NCBI RefSeq assembly: GCF_014653945.1
Contig: NZ_BNAU01000003.1
Location: forward strand, 496,001 to 560,000
Direction of reading: 5' to 3'
From: Amycolatopsis deserti
Lineage (GTDB): Bacteria; Actinomycetota; Actinomycetes; Mycobacteriales; Pseudonocardiaceae
Length of the DNA stretch: 64,000 bases
How positions within the stretch are numbered: the stretch's first letter is position 1; the number at the start of each line of letters is the position of its first letter. Under the pieces are notes generated by a model that was not told the DNA's origin, ran no database searches, and saw only the letters and a program-made list of their open reading frames with translations. Position numbers and translations under genes: made by a program. Positions 32,074-40,182 of the stretch are shown here, one piece after another.

Positions 32074-32092
32074 TTAGGCAAGGCTAACCGAA
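32074..32092. promoter_or_regulatory. IdeR/DtxR iron box
   Basis: TTAGGCAAGGCTAACCGAA matches the IdeR/DmdR consensus TTAGGTTAGGCTAACCTAA at 16 of 19 bases. It lies between the divergent siderophore permease and binding-protein genes, 13 bases before the latter's ATG. Confidence 0.88.
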
Positions 32093-32104
32093 AGAGAGAT
32101 CCCG

Positions 32105-33082
32105 ATGACGAGACCGTGGCGAGCAGCACTGACGCTGGCCGTGACCGCGTGCCTGACCCTCACGGCGTGTGGTGGCGGTACCGAAGAAGCCGCGCAGCAG
32201 GGCGAGACGGGCCAGGCCGGCTATCCGCGCACCATCCAGCACGCGATGGGTTCGACCGTGCTGGAGACGCAGCCGAAGACCGTGGCCGCGCTCGACACCA
32301 GCTACGTGGACGCCGCGCTCGCGCTCGAAGCCCAGGTCGTGGCGTACACGAAGTACCGCAACTACGACCAGCTGCCCGACTACCTCGGCGACGACCGCCG
32401 GTTCGGCGCGGGCGCCAAGGTGATCGGCCCGCTGGAGAGCCCGGACGTCGAGCAGCTCTACGACATCAAGCCGGACGTGATCGTGTCGGCGAAGGTGCGG
32501 CACGAGAAGTACTACGACCAGTTCACCGGGGTCGCGCCGACGGTCTTCTCCACCACGACCGGCGCGATCTGGAAGGACAACATCCGGCTGCTCGCGCAGG
32601 TCCTCGGCAAGGAGCCGCTGGCCGAGCAGAAGATCGGCGCCTACGAGCAGCGGGCGCAGCGGATCGGCCAGGAGATCGCGGCCAAGCTCGGCCGGGCGCC
32701 CACGGTGTCGATCGTGCGGTTCGTCGAGGGCGAGCCGACCGTGCGGCTCTACAGCAGCGCGTCCTACCCCGGCATCGTGATGGCCGACGCGAAGCTGTCC
32801 CGGCCCGCCGGCCAGCCGGACGCCACCGACAAGATCTCGGTGAACCTCAGCCAGGAGGACATCGCGAAGCTGGACGCGGACGTCATCTTCGTGTCCTCGT
32901 ACGCCGATGAGACCAAGACGGCAGAGGATCCGAAGGCGAAGTTCCAGGCCAACCCGCTGTGGGCGACGCTGAAGGGCAAGATCGTCGAGGTCAGCGACTC
33001 GACCTGGTTCAGCGCGGTGAGCCTGCAGGGCGCGCAGGTGATGCTGACGGACCTGGCGAACCAGTTCGGCGTCACGCCGTGA
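32105..33082 (+). CDS. iron-siderophore-binding lipoprotein
   Basis: A 325-residue periplasmic-binding-type protein with a lipobox (LTLTACGGG, Cys near residue 23), so it is anchored to the outer face of the membrane. Class III binding-protein features are ALDTSYVDAALALEAQVVAY, DIKPDVIVSAKVRHEKYYDQ, a rigid long helix, and the late DVIFVSSYADE. It presents Fe-siderophore to the divergent FecCD permeases. A GC-rich hairpin (33088-33122) ends the transcript. Confidence 0.93.
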   Translation: MTRPWRAALTLAVTACLTLTACGGGTEEAAQQGETGQAGYPRTIQHAMGSTVLETQPKTVAALDTSYVDAALALEAQVVAYTKYRNYDQLPDYLGDDRRFGAGAKVIGPLESPDVEQLYDIKPDVIVSAKVRHEKYYDQFTGVAPTVFSTTTGAIWKDNIRLLAQVLGKEPLAEQKIGAYEQRAQRIGQEIAAKLGRAPTVSIVRFVEGEPTVRLYSSASYPGIVMADAKLSRPAGQPDATDKISVNLSQEDIAKLDADVIFVSSYADETKTAEDPKAKFQANPLWATLKGKIVEVSDSTWFSAVSLQGAQVMLTDLANQFGVTP

Positions 33083-33087
33083 CCCGG

Positions 33088-33122
33088 CGCGGGGCCGCGT
33101 CCGGTGTGGGCGCGGCCCCGCG
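33088..33122 (+). terminator. terminator hairpin after binding-protein gene
   Basis: CGCGGGGCCGCG (33088-33099) pairs perfectly with CGCGGCCCCGCG (33111-33122), 12 bp with an 11-base loop, 6 bases after the stop codon. Confidence 0.78.
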
Positions 33123-33138
33123 GCTCTACGGTGGAGCC

Positions 33139-33465
33139 ATGATTTTCATCACCGCGAAGTTCCGCATCCTGCCCCAGTACGCCGACGACTGGCCCGCCAT
33201 CGCGCGGGACTTCACGCTCGCCACCCGCGCCGAGCCGGGCTGCCTGTGGTTCGACTGGTCCCGCAGCGTCGAGGACCCGACCGAGTACGTGCTGGTGGAA
33301 GCCTTCCGCGACGGCGCCGCGGGCGCGGCGCACGTCCAGTCCGACCACTTCAAGACCGCGCAGCGGACCCTGCCGCCCCACCTGGCGGAGACCCCGCGGA
33401 TCGTCAACTTCGACGTGCCCCAGGACGACTGGTCCGAACTGGGCGAGATGGCTGTGCAGCGCTAG
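33139..33465 (+). CDS. ABM-family putative quinol monooxygenase
   Basis: A 108-residue dimeric ferredoxin-like protein with the ABM pattern: FITAKFRILPQYADDWPAIARDFTLATRAEPGCLWFDW, then DPTEYVLVEAFRDGAAGAAHVQSDHFK with the conserved His, and a final strand. The family (YgiN-like) oxidises quinols or related aromatics without cofactor, or serves in detoxification. GGAG precedes ATG 33139. It is convergent with the TetR gene. Confidence 0.85.
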   Translation: MIFITAKFRILPQYADDWPAIARDFTLATRAEPGCLWFDWSRSVEDPTEYVLVEAFRDGAAGAAHVQSDHFKTAQRTLPPHLAETPRIVNFDVPQDDWSELGEMAVQR

Positions 33466-33549
33466 GCGCTCCGGGCTCGGAGTGAAGCGCCGGGCAGTCG
33501 CGCAGTCTGCGGCGGTTCACCTCGTCACACCGCGGCGCAGCGTGTCGCG

Positions 33550-34110
33550 CTAGGCGCGCAGGCCGTCGGCGATGATCTTCGCCAACTGGCGTCCCGGCGG
33601 GGCCTGGCGCTGGATCGCCAGGTAGCCCGCGAGCAGGGCGGTCAGGTCACCCGGCTCGACGTCGGCCCGGACGGCGCCCGCGGCCTGCGCCCGGCGCAGC
33701 AGGCCGGCGAACGCGGCGCGGAACTCGGCGCGTTCGTCCGAAGCGGCCTTGAACGGCAGAGCGGTGCTCGCCTCCAGCGCGTCGCACAGGGCCTTGTTCA
33801 GCAGCGCCTGCTCGGCCACCACGTCGAAGAACTCGAAGAACACCGCGCCCGGGTCGGCCGCTTCGAGCCGCTCCTTCGCCTGCGCCGCCAGCCACTCGAT
33901 CCGGTCCAGCACGACCGCCTCGAACAGCAGCTCCTTGCTGGGGAAATGCCGGTAGACCGTGCCGGCGCCGACCCCCGCCCGGCGCGCGATCTCGTCCAGC
34001 GGCACCGACGGGCCCTCGTCCGCGAACGCCTCCTGCGCCGCGGCCAGGACACGGGCGCGGTTGCGGCGCGCGTCGGCGCGCAGTCCGGTGCGGCTCACGG
34101 GGGTCGTCAT
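33550..34110 (-). CDS. TetR-family transcriptional regulator
   Basis: A 186-residue regulator: DNA-binding domain RRNRARVLAAAQEAFADEGPSVPLDEIARRAGVGAGTVYRHFPSKELLFEAV at residues 14-65, then a helical domain of the SbtR/TetR_C type. I start at ATG 34110 because family similarity starts just after it. It follows the membrane hydrolase gene on the same strand by 11 bases, so the two may be cotranscribed. The ligand and targets are unknown. Confidence 0.9.
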   Translation of the reverse strand: MTTPVSRTGLRADARRNRARVLAAAQEAFADEGPSVPLDEIARRAGVGAGTVYRHFPSKELLFEAVVLDRIEWLAAQAKERLEAADPGAVFFEFFDVVAEQALLNKALCDALEASTALPFKAASDERAEFRAAFAGLLRRAQAAGAVRADVEPGDLTALLAGYLAIQRQAPPGRQLAKIIADGLRA

Positions 34111-34121
34111 CGTGTCCGATT

Positions 34122-34889
34122 CTAGCCGCCCGCGGTCACGGTGGGTTCGGCGAACAACCCGACCAACCCGGCCCACGCGCCGGGCACCAACAGCACCGCC
34201 AGCACCGTGAAGACCGGCACGACCAGGAACTTCTCCACGCCCTTGCCGGTGCGGAAGCGCAGGAACGCCGGCGGCCGCAGCTCGTACCAGGTCTCACCGG
34301 CGATCGGCACCGGGAACAGGAACGGGCAACCCGACTCGGTGAGAGCGTCGCCGAGGCAGTGCACGAAACACCCCACCGCGACCGCGATCCCCAGCCAGCC
34401 GGTGAGCTGCGACAACTCGGCCGCGGCGCTGGCCGTCAGCGCCCACCACACCACCCCGCCACCGGCGACCAGCAGCAACCAGTCCCCGAGCGCGTCCGCG
34501 GCGAGCAGCAGCGCGAACAGCACCACCCCGGCCACGACGTACCAGCCGCCGGCCCGGGTGCCGTACGTCGTCGCCGCGCCCAGGCCGATCGCGAACAGCA
34601 GCGTGTGCGACAGGTGCCGGTGGCTGCCCCGTCCCCGCTCGTCGCGTGGGCCCTTGGTGACCTTGTAGAGCGCCGCCGAGGTGTGCCGGAGCAGCCAGCA
34701 CACCACGCCGGTGATCGGCCCGAGCAGCTTCGAGGCGCGGGCGTGCGGGTGGTCGAGGTCGGGCAGCAGCGCGAAACCGGCGGTCGTCGCGGCGAACGCC
34801 AGCGCCTGGTGCACGGAGCCGGCGCCGATGGCCGGGGCGAGCGCGAGACCGGCGCACCAGCCGGTGAGCGCGTGGGTGGAGCCCATCAT
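34122..34889 (-). CDS. YdjM-like membrane-bound metal-dependent hydrolase
   Basis: A 255-residue membrane protein. The N-terminal GSTHALTGWCAGLALA and LLPDLDHPHAR and RHLSHTLLFAIGLG carry the conserved His/Asp residues of the YdjM family (putative metal-dependent hydrolases), with a third histidine in VHCLGDALTESGCPFLFPV. Six or so hydrophobic segments surround them. The residues GSHRHLSHT are the usual metal site. The cellular substrate is unknown. It is divergent from the PPOX gene with only 48 bases between starts. Confidence 0.82.
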   Translation of the reverse strand: MMGSTHALTGWCAGLALAPAIGAGSVHQALAFAATTAGFALLPDLDHPHARASKLLGPITGVVCWLLRHTSAALYKVTKGPRDERGRGSHRHLSHTLLFAIGLGAATTYGTRAGGWYVVAGVVLFALLLAADALGDWLLLVAGGGVVWWALTASAAAELSQLTGWLGIAVAVGCFVHCLGDALTESGCPFLFPVPIAGETWYELRPPAFLRFRTGKGVEKFLVVPVFTVLAVLLVPGAWAGLVGLFAEPTVTAGG

Positions 34890-34937
34890 GAAGAAGATCT
34901 TGGCAAGATGGACCCCGACCGACGCGAAGGGACGCGC

Positions 34938-35336
34938 ATGAGCATGACCACCGAGGCGCCCAGCGACGAGCTGCGGGCGTTCTGGGCCGAGCGGCACCTG
35001 TGCATGCTCACGACCCTGCGTCCGGACGGGAAACCGCACGTCGTGCCGGTCGGGGTCACCGTGGACGAGGACTTCACCACGGCGCGGGTGATCTGCCGCC
35101 GCGGCAGCGTCAAGGCACGCAATGTCCGGGCCGGCGAACCCGCGCGTGTCGTGGTGAGCCAGGTGGACGGTCGCCGTTGGTCGAGTTTGGAGGGATCGGC
35201 TGTGGTCCGGGAGGATCCGGAGTCTGTGGCGGACGCGGAAAACCGGTACGCCGTGCGGTACCACCGGCAGCCGAAGCCGAACCCGGAGCGGGTCGTGATC
35301 GAGATCAGCCTGGATCGCCGGCTCGGCATGAGGTAA
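34938..35336 (+). CDS. PPOX-class F420/FMN-dependent oxidoreductase
   Basis: A 132-residue split-barrel flavoprotein: FWAERHLCMLTTLRPDGKPHVVPVGVTVDED at residues 12-45 and the later VVSQVDGRRWSSLEGSAVVREDPESV are typical of the Rv1155-type family, which in actinobacteria mostly uses F420. It likely forms dimers and reduces an unknown substrate. AAGGGA precedes ATG 34938. Confidence 0.85.
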   Translation: MSMTTEAPSDELRAFWAERHLCMLTTLRPDGKPHVVPVGVTVDEDFTTARVICRRGSVKARNVRAGEPARVVVSQVDGRRWSSLEGSAVVREDPESVADAENRYAVRYHRQPKPNPERVVIEISLDRRLGMR

Positions 35337-35389
35337 AGCACACGGTTGGCGGGTTGCGGACAAACGGGAAGATAAGGCAGTAATTCAGG

Positions 35390-35935
35390 GTGCGGACCGC
35401 GAAGACCCTCAAGATCGACAGCCCGTTCGCGGGCGGCACGACGTGGGACGTCGTCGATCGGACCGTGATCGGCGCGCTCGCGCCGTCGATGATCAGCACC
35501 CTGCGCCGGGGGTCCGAGGACTTCCTGTGGTTCGCCGAGCGGCGCATCGCCGGTCACCAGCTGGGCCGTCCGGGCCGTTGGGACCACCCGGTGGAGCGGG
35601 AGCTGCTCGGGTGGCGCTCGCGGCTGGCGTTCGAGCTGGACCCGCCGGTGGTGATCCCGGAGATCGACCTCAAGCTGTCGCACTGGGTGCGCAACACGCA
35701 CGAGGAGTTCCTGCGGCGGCTGCCGGCGACCGGGGGCGTGGTGCAGCTGGAGAGCGTCCGGGACGTGGACGCGTGGCTGCACACGCTGATCGACCACTAC
35801 AAGGCCGTGAAGGCCGCCGGTGAGGAGCAGCTCGACCCGGACGCCCGGGCCACGCTGATGGCGTGGTTCCGGAACACGTTCTTCAAGATCCGCCGCGCGG
35901 CCGACCGGGTCGGGTTGACGCGGGTCCGTCCCTGA
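35390..35935 (+). CDS. unrecognised conserved-looking protein
   Basis: A 181-residue protein starting at GTG 35390. It begins MRTAKTLKIDSPFAGGTTWDVVDR and contains several aromatic/charged helices (FLWFAERRIAGHQLGRPGRWDHPVERELLGWRSR is split by a turn) and a C-terminal basic helix WFRNTFFKIRRAADRVG. No signal peptide, membrane span or catalytic motif is recognised. Codon bias is normal for the window. It stands 53 bases after the PPOX gene on the same strand. No function is offered. Confidence 0.65.
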   Translation: MRTAKTLKIDSPFAGGTTWDVVDRTVIGALAPSMISTLRRGSEDFLWFAERRIAGHQLGRPGRWDHPVERELLGWRSRLAFELDPPVVIPEIDLKLSHWVRNTHEEFLRRLPATGGVVQLESVRDVDAWLHTLIDHYKAVKAAGEEQLDPDARATLMAWFRNTFFKIRRAADRVGLTRVRP

Positions 35936-35939
35936 CGCG

Positions 35940-37019
35940 CTACCCGATCGGCTGCCACCAGGGGTCGATGGGCTTCGGGGCGTCCACGTCGATCCGTTCG
36001 CCCGGGCGTGGGATCGCCAGGGCCACGTCGTGCGCCTTCGCTTCGCTCCAAGCTCGCTCGGCCGGCTCGCTCCAGCCGTGCATCGCCAGGCGGAACGTGC
36101 CCCAGTGCACCGGGATCAGCAAGCCACCACGCACGTCCCGGTGCGCGGCGACTCCCTCCTCCGGCGTCATGTGGATGTCCGGCCACGCCGGGTGGTACGC
36201 GCCGATCTGCACGAGCGCCGCGTCGAACGGGCCGTACTTCTCCCCGATCGTGCGGTAGCCCTCGAAGTAGCCCGAGTCCGCCGTGTAGAACACCTTCCGC
36301 CCGGACCGCGCCACGATCCACGACGCCCACAGCGTGTTGTTCCGCGTGAACGCCCGCCCGGAGAAGTGCTGCGCGGCCGACGCGGTCACCTCGACACCGC
36401 CCACCGACACCGACTCGTCCCAGTCCAGCTCGATGATCCGCTCGGCCGGGATCCGCCACCGGCGCAGGTGCGCGCCCACCCCGAGCGGGACCACGAACGG
36501 CGCCCGCTGCGTCTTCGCCAGCCGCACCACCGTCGGCCGGTCCAGGTGGTCGTAGTGGTCGTGCGAGACGATGATGACGTCCAGCTCCGGCAACTCCGAC
36601 AGCTGGTGCGGCGGCTCGTGCATGCGCTTCGGCCCGACGAACCGCGACGGCGAGACCCGCCTGCCCCACACCGGGTCCACCAGCACCTTCCGGCCGTCGA
36701 TCTCGATCAGCGACGACGCGTGGCCGTACCAGGTGATGTGCAGGCCCTCATCGGCCGGCGCCTGCGGCGGCACCAGCGGCACCGGCCCGGTCGGCTTGCG
36801 CTGCTGCTTGCCGAACACCATCTCGCCGACCAGGTCGCGCGCCCGGGCCGGCTGCACGAGCGGCGGGGCGAGGTTGCGGAACCGGCCGTCGTGGAACTGC
36901 GGGGAGCGCCGCATGCGTTCGGGGTCGGGGCGCCCGCCGAACGCCACCGGGATCTCCCACAGGGCCGCCACCGCCGTGCCGAGCAGCGCGGGCAGGGCCC
37001 ACCGCAACGTCTTCGCCAT
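35940..37019 (-). CDS. MBL-fold metallo-hydrolase (NAPE-PLD/UlaG-like)
   Basis: A 359-residue metallo-beta-lactamase-fold protein: WYGHASSLIEIDGRKVLVDPVWG, then the metal motif SHDHYDHLD (near residue 155), later HFSGR, YTADSGYF and PVHWGTF histidines. This order is that of the NAPE-PLD/RomA-like branch. The N-terminus has a hydrophobic segment (LRWALPALLGTAVAALWEIPVA), so it may be membrane-anchored or exported. The substrate may be a phosphodiester lipid, but that is inferred only from family. Confidence 0.87.
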   Translation of the reverse strand: MAKTLRWALPALLGTAVAALWEIPVAFGGRPDPERMRRSPQFHDGRFRNLAPPLVQPARARDLVGEMVFGKQQRKPTGPVPLVPPQAPADEGLHITWYGHASSLIEIDGRKVLVDPVWGRRVSPSRFVGPKRMHEPPHQLSELPELDVIIVSHDHYDHLDRPTVVRLAKTQRAPFVVPLGVGAHLRRWRIPAERIIELDWDESVSVGGVEVTASAAQHFSGRAFTRNNTLWASWIVARSGRKVFYTADSGYFEGYRTIGEKYGPFDAALVQIGAYHPAWPDIHMTPEEGVAAHRDVRGGLLIPVHWGTFRLAMHGWSEPAERAWSEAKAHDVALAIPRPGERIDVDAPKPIDPWWQPIG

Positions 37020-37029
37020 GTCCGGACAA

Positions 37030-38337
37030 CTACGAACCGACCGCGGATGTTCCCAGCGGCGCCAGCGGCCCGGACGGATCGGCGGGCCACAGGCAGCTGC
37101 CGAGCGGATCGACCAGCGAGCACAGCGCCGGCCCCTGGACCAGGCGGTACGACGGCCCGACCCCGCCGCGCGCGATCACGTCCCGGTACGCTGCGACCCC
37201 GTCGGTCGGCCGGCGGGTCAGCGCCGGATCACCGAGAGCGTCCACTTCGTACAGTCCGAAGCGTGGCCGGTAGCTGCCCCACTCGTAGTTGTCGGTGATG
37301 CTCCAGTGGTTGTAGCCGATCACGTTCATGCCGTCGGCCTTCGCGCGCTGCACCCAGAACAACGTGTCCCGGATCGACGCCGCGCGGGTGTAGCCGTCTT
37401 CGCGTGGTTGGCCGTTGTCGGTGGGCAGCCCGTTCTCCACGATGTACAGCGGCAGGTCCGGGTAGCGGTCGTGGTAGAAGCGCAGCGCGTAGTAGATGCC
37501 CTCCGGCTGCGGCTTGACCTTCCAGAACTGCTCGAACGCCGCGTGGACCGCCGTCAGGTTGGTCAGGCTGACGCCGTAGTAGTAGTCGAGCCCGACGAAG
37601 TCGACCTTGTCGGTGATCCGGTCCATCACCACCAGATCGGTGACCGGGTTGAAGCCGGCGTAGAAGGCCTGGTTGCTGGTCACCCGCGCGGACGGGTCGA
37701 GCCGGTGGATCTCGTCGTAGGCGCGGCGGTGGGCGGCGACCACGTTGGCCTGCCAGGCGGGGATCTGGAACGGGTTGATCGCGCCGATCTTCAGCTCCTG
37801 CGTGAGGAACGCGACCGGCTCGTTGAACGTCACCCACAGCACGTCGTCGTAGCGCTCGGCGATCCGGGTGGTGAAGGCGAGGAAGTCGTCGACGGTCTTG
37901 GCGGCGGTGAACCCGCCCTGGTCGGCCACCCAGCCCGGGTAGACCCAGTGGCTCAGCGTGATCATGGGGGTCATGCCGGCGTCGCGGATGTGCCGGACGA
38001 CGTCGTCGTAGTAGGCCAGTTCGGCCTCCTCCCACACGCCCGGCGCGGGCTGCACGCGCGCCCATTCGACGCTGAACCGGAAGGTGTTGACGCCGAGGTC
38101 CTTCGCCAGCTGGATGTCTTCGGCGTAGCGGTGCCGGAAGTCGGTGGCGTTGGCGTACGGGTCGACGCCGCCCTTCGCCACGTAGCGGGACCAGTTGCTG
38201 TCCGGGGCGCTGCCTTCGGACTGGAAACCCGCGGTGGCCACGCCCCAGTAGAAGTGGCTCTCGGCGGACGCCGGGGTCACCGGGACCAGCGCGGCGCAGA
38301 ACAGGACGACGAGCGCTATCCGGGCCAGACGCGACAT
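37030..38337 (-). CDS. secreted GH1 family beta-glycosidase
   Basis: A 435-residue protein with a Sec signal peptide (MSRLARIALVVLFCAALVPVTPASA) and a GH1 TIM barrel: FYWGVATAGFQSEG at the start, acid/base Glu in VTFNEPVAFL, and nucleophile Glu in YIVENGLPTDNG, plus INYNHWS-like GYNHWSITDNYEWG. Most bacterial GH1 enzymes are cytoplasmic; export is unusual, implying action on an extracellular glycoside. It is preceded by an AT-richer leader and lies 10 bases from the MBL gene on the same strand. Confidence 0.88.
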   Translation of the reverse strand: MSRLARIALVVLFCAALVPVTPASAESHFYWGVATAGFQSEGSAPDSNWSRYVAKGGVDPYANATDFRHRYAEDIQLAKDLGVNTFRFSVEWARVQPAPGVWEEAELAYYDDVVRHIRDAGMTPMITLSHWVYPGWVADQGGFTAAKTVDDFLAFTTRIAERYDDVLWVTFNEPVAFLTQELKIGAINPFQIPAWQANVVAAHRRAYDEIHRLDPSARVTSNQAFYAGFNPVTDLVVMDRITDKVDFVGLDYYYGVSLTNLTAVHAAFEQFWKVKPQPEGIYYALRFYHDRYPDLPLYIVENGLPTDNGQPREDGYTRAASIRDTLFWVQRAKADGMNVIGYNHWSITDNYEWGSYRPRFGLYEVDALGDPALTRRPTDGVAAYRDVIARGGVGPSYRLVQGPALCSLVDPLGSCLWPADPSGPLAPLGTSAVGS

Positions 38338-38377
38338 GTGAAAGAAATTTACGTTTCCGGCGACGGCCCGTCAACGA

Positions 38378-38701
38378 TCAACCGGTCCGGGTCTCCTGGA
38401 CCAGCCACTCGAGGTACTCCGCGCTGCCGCCCTCGATGGGCGTCGCGATGATCTCCGGCACCTCGTAGTTGTGCTGCTGCTTGATCAGCTCGACCAGGGC
38501 AGGAACCCGGTCGGCCGCGGTCTTGATCTCCACCCGCCACTCGGGATCGGCGTGCACCTCGCCGTCCCACCGGTAGACGCTCAGGATCGGTCCCACTATC
38601 TGGGCGCACGCGCCCAACCGCGCCTCGACGGCCTGCGCCGCCAGCTCCCGGGCCGTGGTCTCGCTGTCGGTGGTGGACGACACGATCACGTGTTCGCGCA
38701 T
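38378..38701 (-). CDS. cutA: divalent-cation tolerance protein CutA
   Basis: A 107-residue trimeric CutA protein: IVSSTTDSETTARELAAQAVEARLGACAQIVGPILSVYRWDGEV contains the family signature, followed by EWRVEIKTAADR and the C-terminal YEVPEIIATPIEGG. The family is linked to copper tolerance in E. coli, but its direct biochemical role is unclear. Length is normal. Confidence 0.92.
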   Translation of the reverse strand: MREHVIVSSTTDSETTARELAAQAVEARLGACAQIVGPILSVYRWDGEVHADPEWRVEIKTAADRVPALVELIKQQHNYEVPEIIATPIEGGSAEYLEWLVQETRTG

Positions 38702-38728
38702 GGGCCCGATTAGAGCACCGCGCGCGCC

Positions 38729-39091
38729 TCAAACCCAGCCCGCCTGCTGGTCCTCGCGCTGCTCGTCGGCGTCGGCGCTGGCCTGGTGGGTCAGCGCGGC
38801 GACCGCCTGCGCCAATTCCGCGCGCACCTGGTTCCCGTCGGTGCGGTCGGTGTGCAGCGTGATGGCGATCTCGCACTGCGCGGGACCGCGGTCGATCACC
38901 CGCAGCTCACCGCAATCGTCACCCTCGCTTTCGGTTCCCCATGCCAGCTGTCTGCTCGCCGCGTCCGTGCGCAGCCAACCCTCGGCCAGGTTTTGTGGCA
39001 GGAACCGGGGGAGGTTGGGTGTGTCGGAGATGAACGCGAACGCCTCGTCGGCGGGCAGATCGGCGGTCGCGGTGTAGTGGAACGTCTCCAT
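38729..39091 (-). CDS. SRPBCC-family protein
   Basis: A 120-residue SRPBCC-like protein: METFHYTATADLPADEAFAFISDTPNLPRFLP, a central set of strands (RQLAWGTESEGDDCGELRVIDRG), then an acidic helix (ELAQAVAALTHQASADADEQ). The lipid-binding fold is recognisable but the C-terminal helix is shorter than usual. It is divergent from the Ppx/GppA gene by 52 bases. The ligand is unknown. Confidence 0.72.
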   Translation of the reverse strand: METFHYTATADLPADEAFAFISDTPNLPRFLPQNLAEGWLRTDAASRQLAWGTESEGDDCGELRVIDRGPAQCEIAITLHTDRTDGNQVRAELAQAVAALTHQASADADEQREDQQAGWV

Positions 39092-39143
39092 GCGATCGGA
39101 AGTAGCCGTGTGACGCGGGGCTAAACGGGGTACGCCGGACCTT

Positions 39144-40172
39144 ATGCGACTCGGCGTGCTCGACATCGGTTCGAACTCCGCTCAGCTCCAAATCGTGGAT
39201 GCCCACCCGGGCGCTCCGCCACTACCGGCGCTGGCTGTGAAAGAGCCCACACGCCTGGCCGAGCAGATCGACGAGTACGGGGCGATCGCCGAAGAGGGCG
39301 TGTGCCGGGCGGTGGACGCCGTGGAGGCCGCGCTCGCCGCGGCCCGGCTGCACCGCGTCGAGCAGTTGTTCCTGTTCGCGACCTCGGCGATCCGGGACGC
39401 GGCCAACCGGGACGAGATCATCAACCGGATCGAGGAGCGCACCGGAGTACGCCCCCAGTTCCTCACCGGCGAGGACGAGGCCCGGCTGACCTACGCCGCC
39501 GCGCACCGCTGGTACGGCTGGTCCGCCGGCCGCCTGCTGCTGCTCGACATCGGCGGCGGCTCGCTGGAGATCGCACTCGGCCGCGACGCCGAACCGCAGC
39601 TCACGCTGTCCCTGCCGCTCGGCGCGGGACGGCTGACCCGGATGTTCCTGCCCGACGACCCGCCGTCGGTGAAGCAGGTCAAGGCGATGCGGCGGCACGT
39701 GCGGGACATGCTGCGCGAGGTCGCCGACCGGCTGAGATGGGAGGGCGTGCCCGCCCGCGCCGTCGCCACGTCGAAGACGTTCAAGCAGCTGGCCCGCCTG
39801 GCCGGGGCGCCGCCGCAGCGGCGCGGCCCGTTCGTGCGGCGCACCCTCACCGTGGACGCGCTCAACGCGTGGATCCCCCGCCTGGCCGAGATGAAGACGT
39901 CCGAACGGGCCCGCCTGCGCGGGGTGTCCGCGCCGCGCGCCCGGCAGATCCTGGCCGGCGCGATCGTCGCCAAGGCGACCATGGACACGCTCGACATCCG
40001 CAAGGTCGACGTGTGCCCGTGGGCCCTGCGCGAGGGGATCATGTTGCACCACCTGCAAACCCTGCAGGTCTACGACGGTCTGCCGCTGCAGGCGATCAGC
40101 ACCGCGGTGCCGGAGGTGTCGGGCCGCGGCGCCCCGGGTAAGTCCCTCGTGGGACTGAGCCGAGGAGCGTGA
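39144..40172 (+). CDS. Ppx/GppA-family phosphatase
   Basis: A 342-residue ASKHA-fold enzyme: [19 protein letters not shown] at the N-terminus (phosphate 1), [29 protein letters not shown] (phosphate 2) and [14 protein letters not shown]. This is the short, two-domain form common in actinobacteria (Ppx1/Ppx2 type). It probably splits polyphosphate or pppGpp. The start ATG 39144 has no strong ribosome site. It is followed by the ThDP enzyme after 10 bases, so both may be cotranscribed. Confidence 0.88.
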   Translation: MRLGVLDIGSNSAQLQIVDAHPGAPPLPALAVKEPTRLAEQIDEYGAIAEEGVCRAVDAVEAALAAARLHRVEQLFLFATSAIRDAANRDEIINRIEERTGVRPQFLTGEDEARLTYAAAHRWYGWSAGRLLLLDIGGGSLEIALGRDAEPQLTLSLPLGAGRLTRMFLPDDPPSVKQVKAMRRHVRDMLREVADRLRWEGVPARAVATSKTFKQLARLAGAPPQRRGPFVRRTLTVDALNAWIPRLAEMKTSERARLRGVSAPRARQILAGAIVAKATMDTLDIRKVDVCPWALREGIMLHHLQTLQVYDGLPLQAISTAVPEVSGRGAPGKSLVGLSRGA

Positions 40173-40182
40173 GGAGTTTTCC

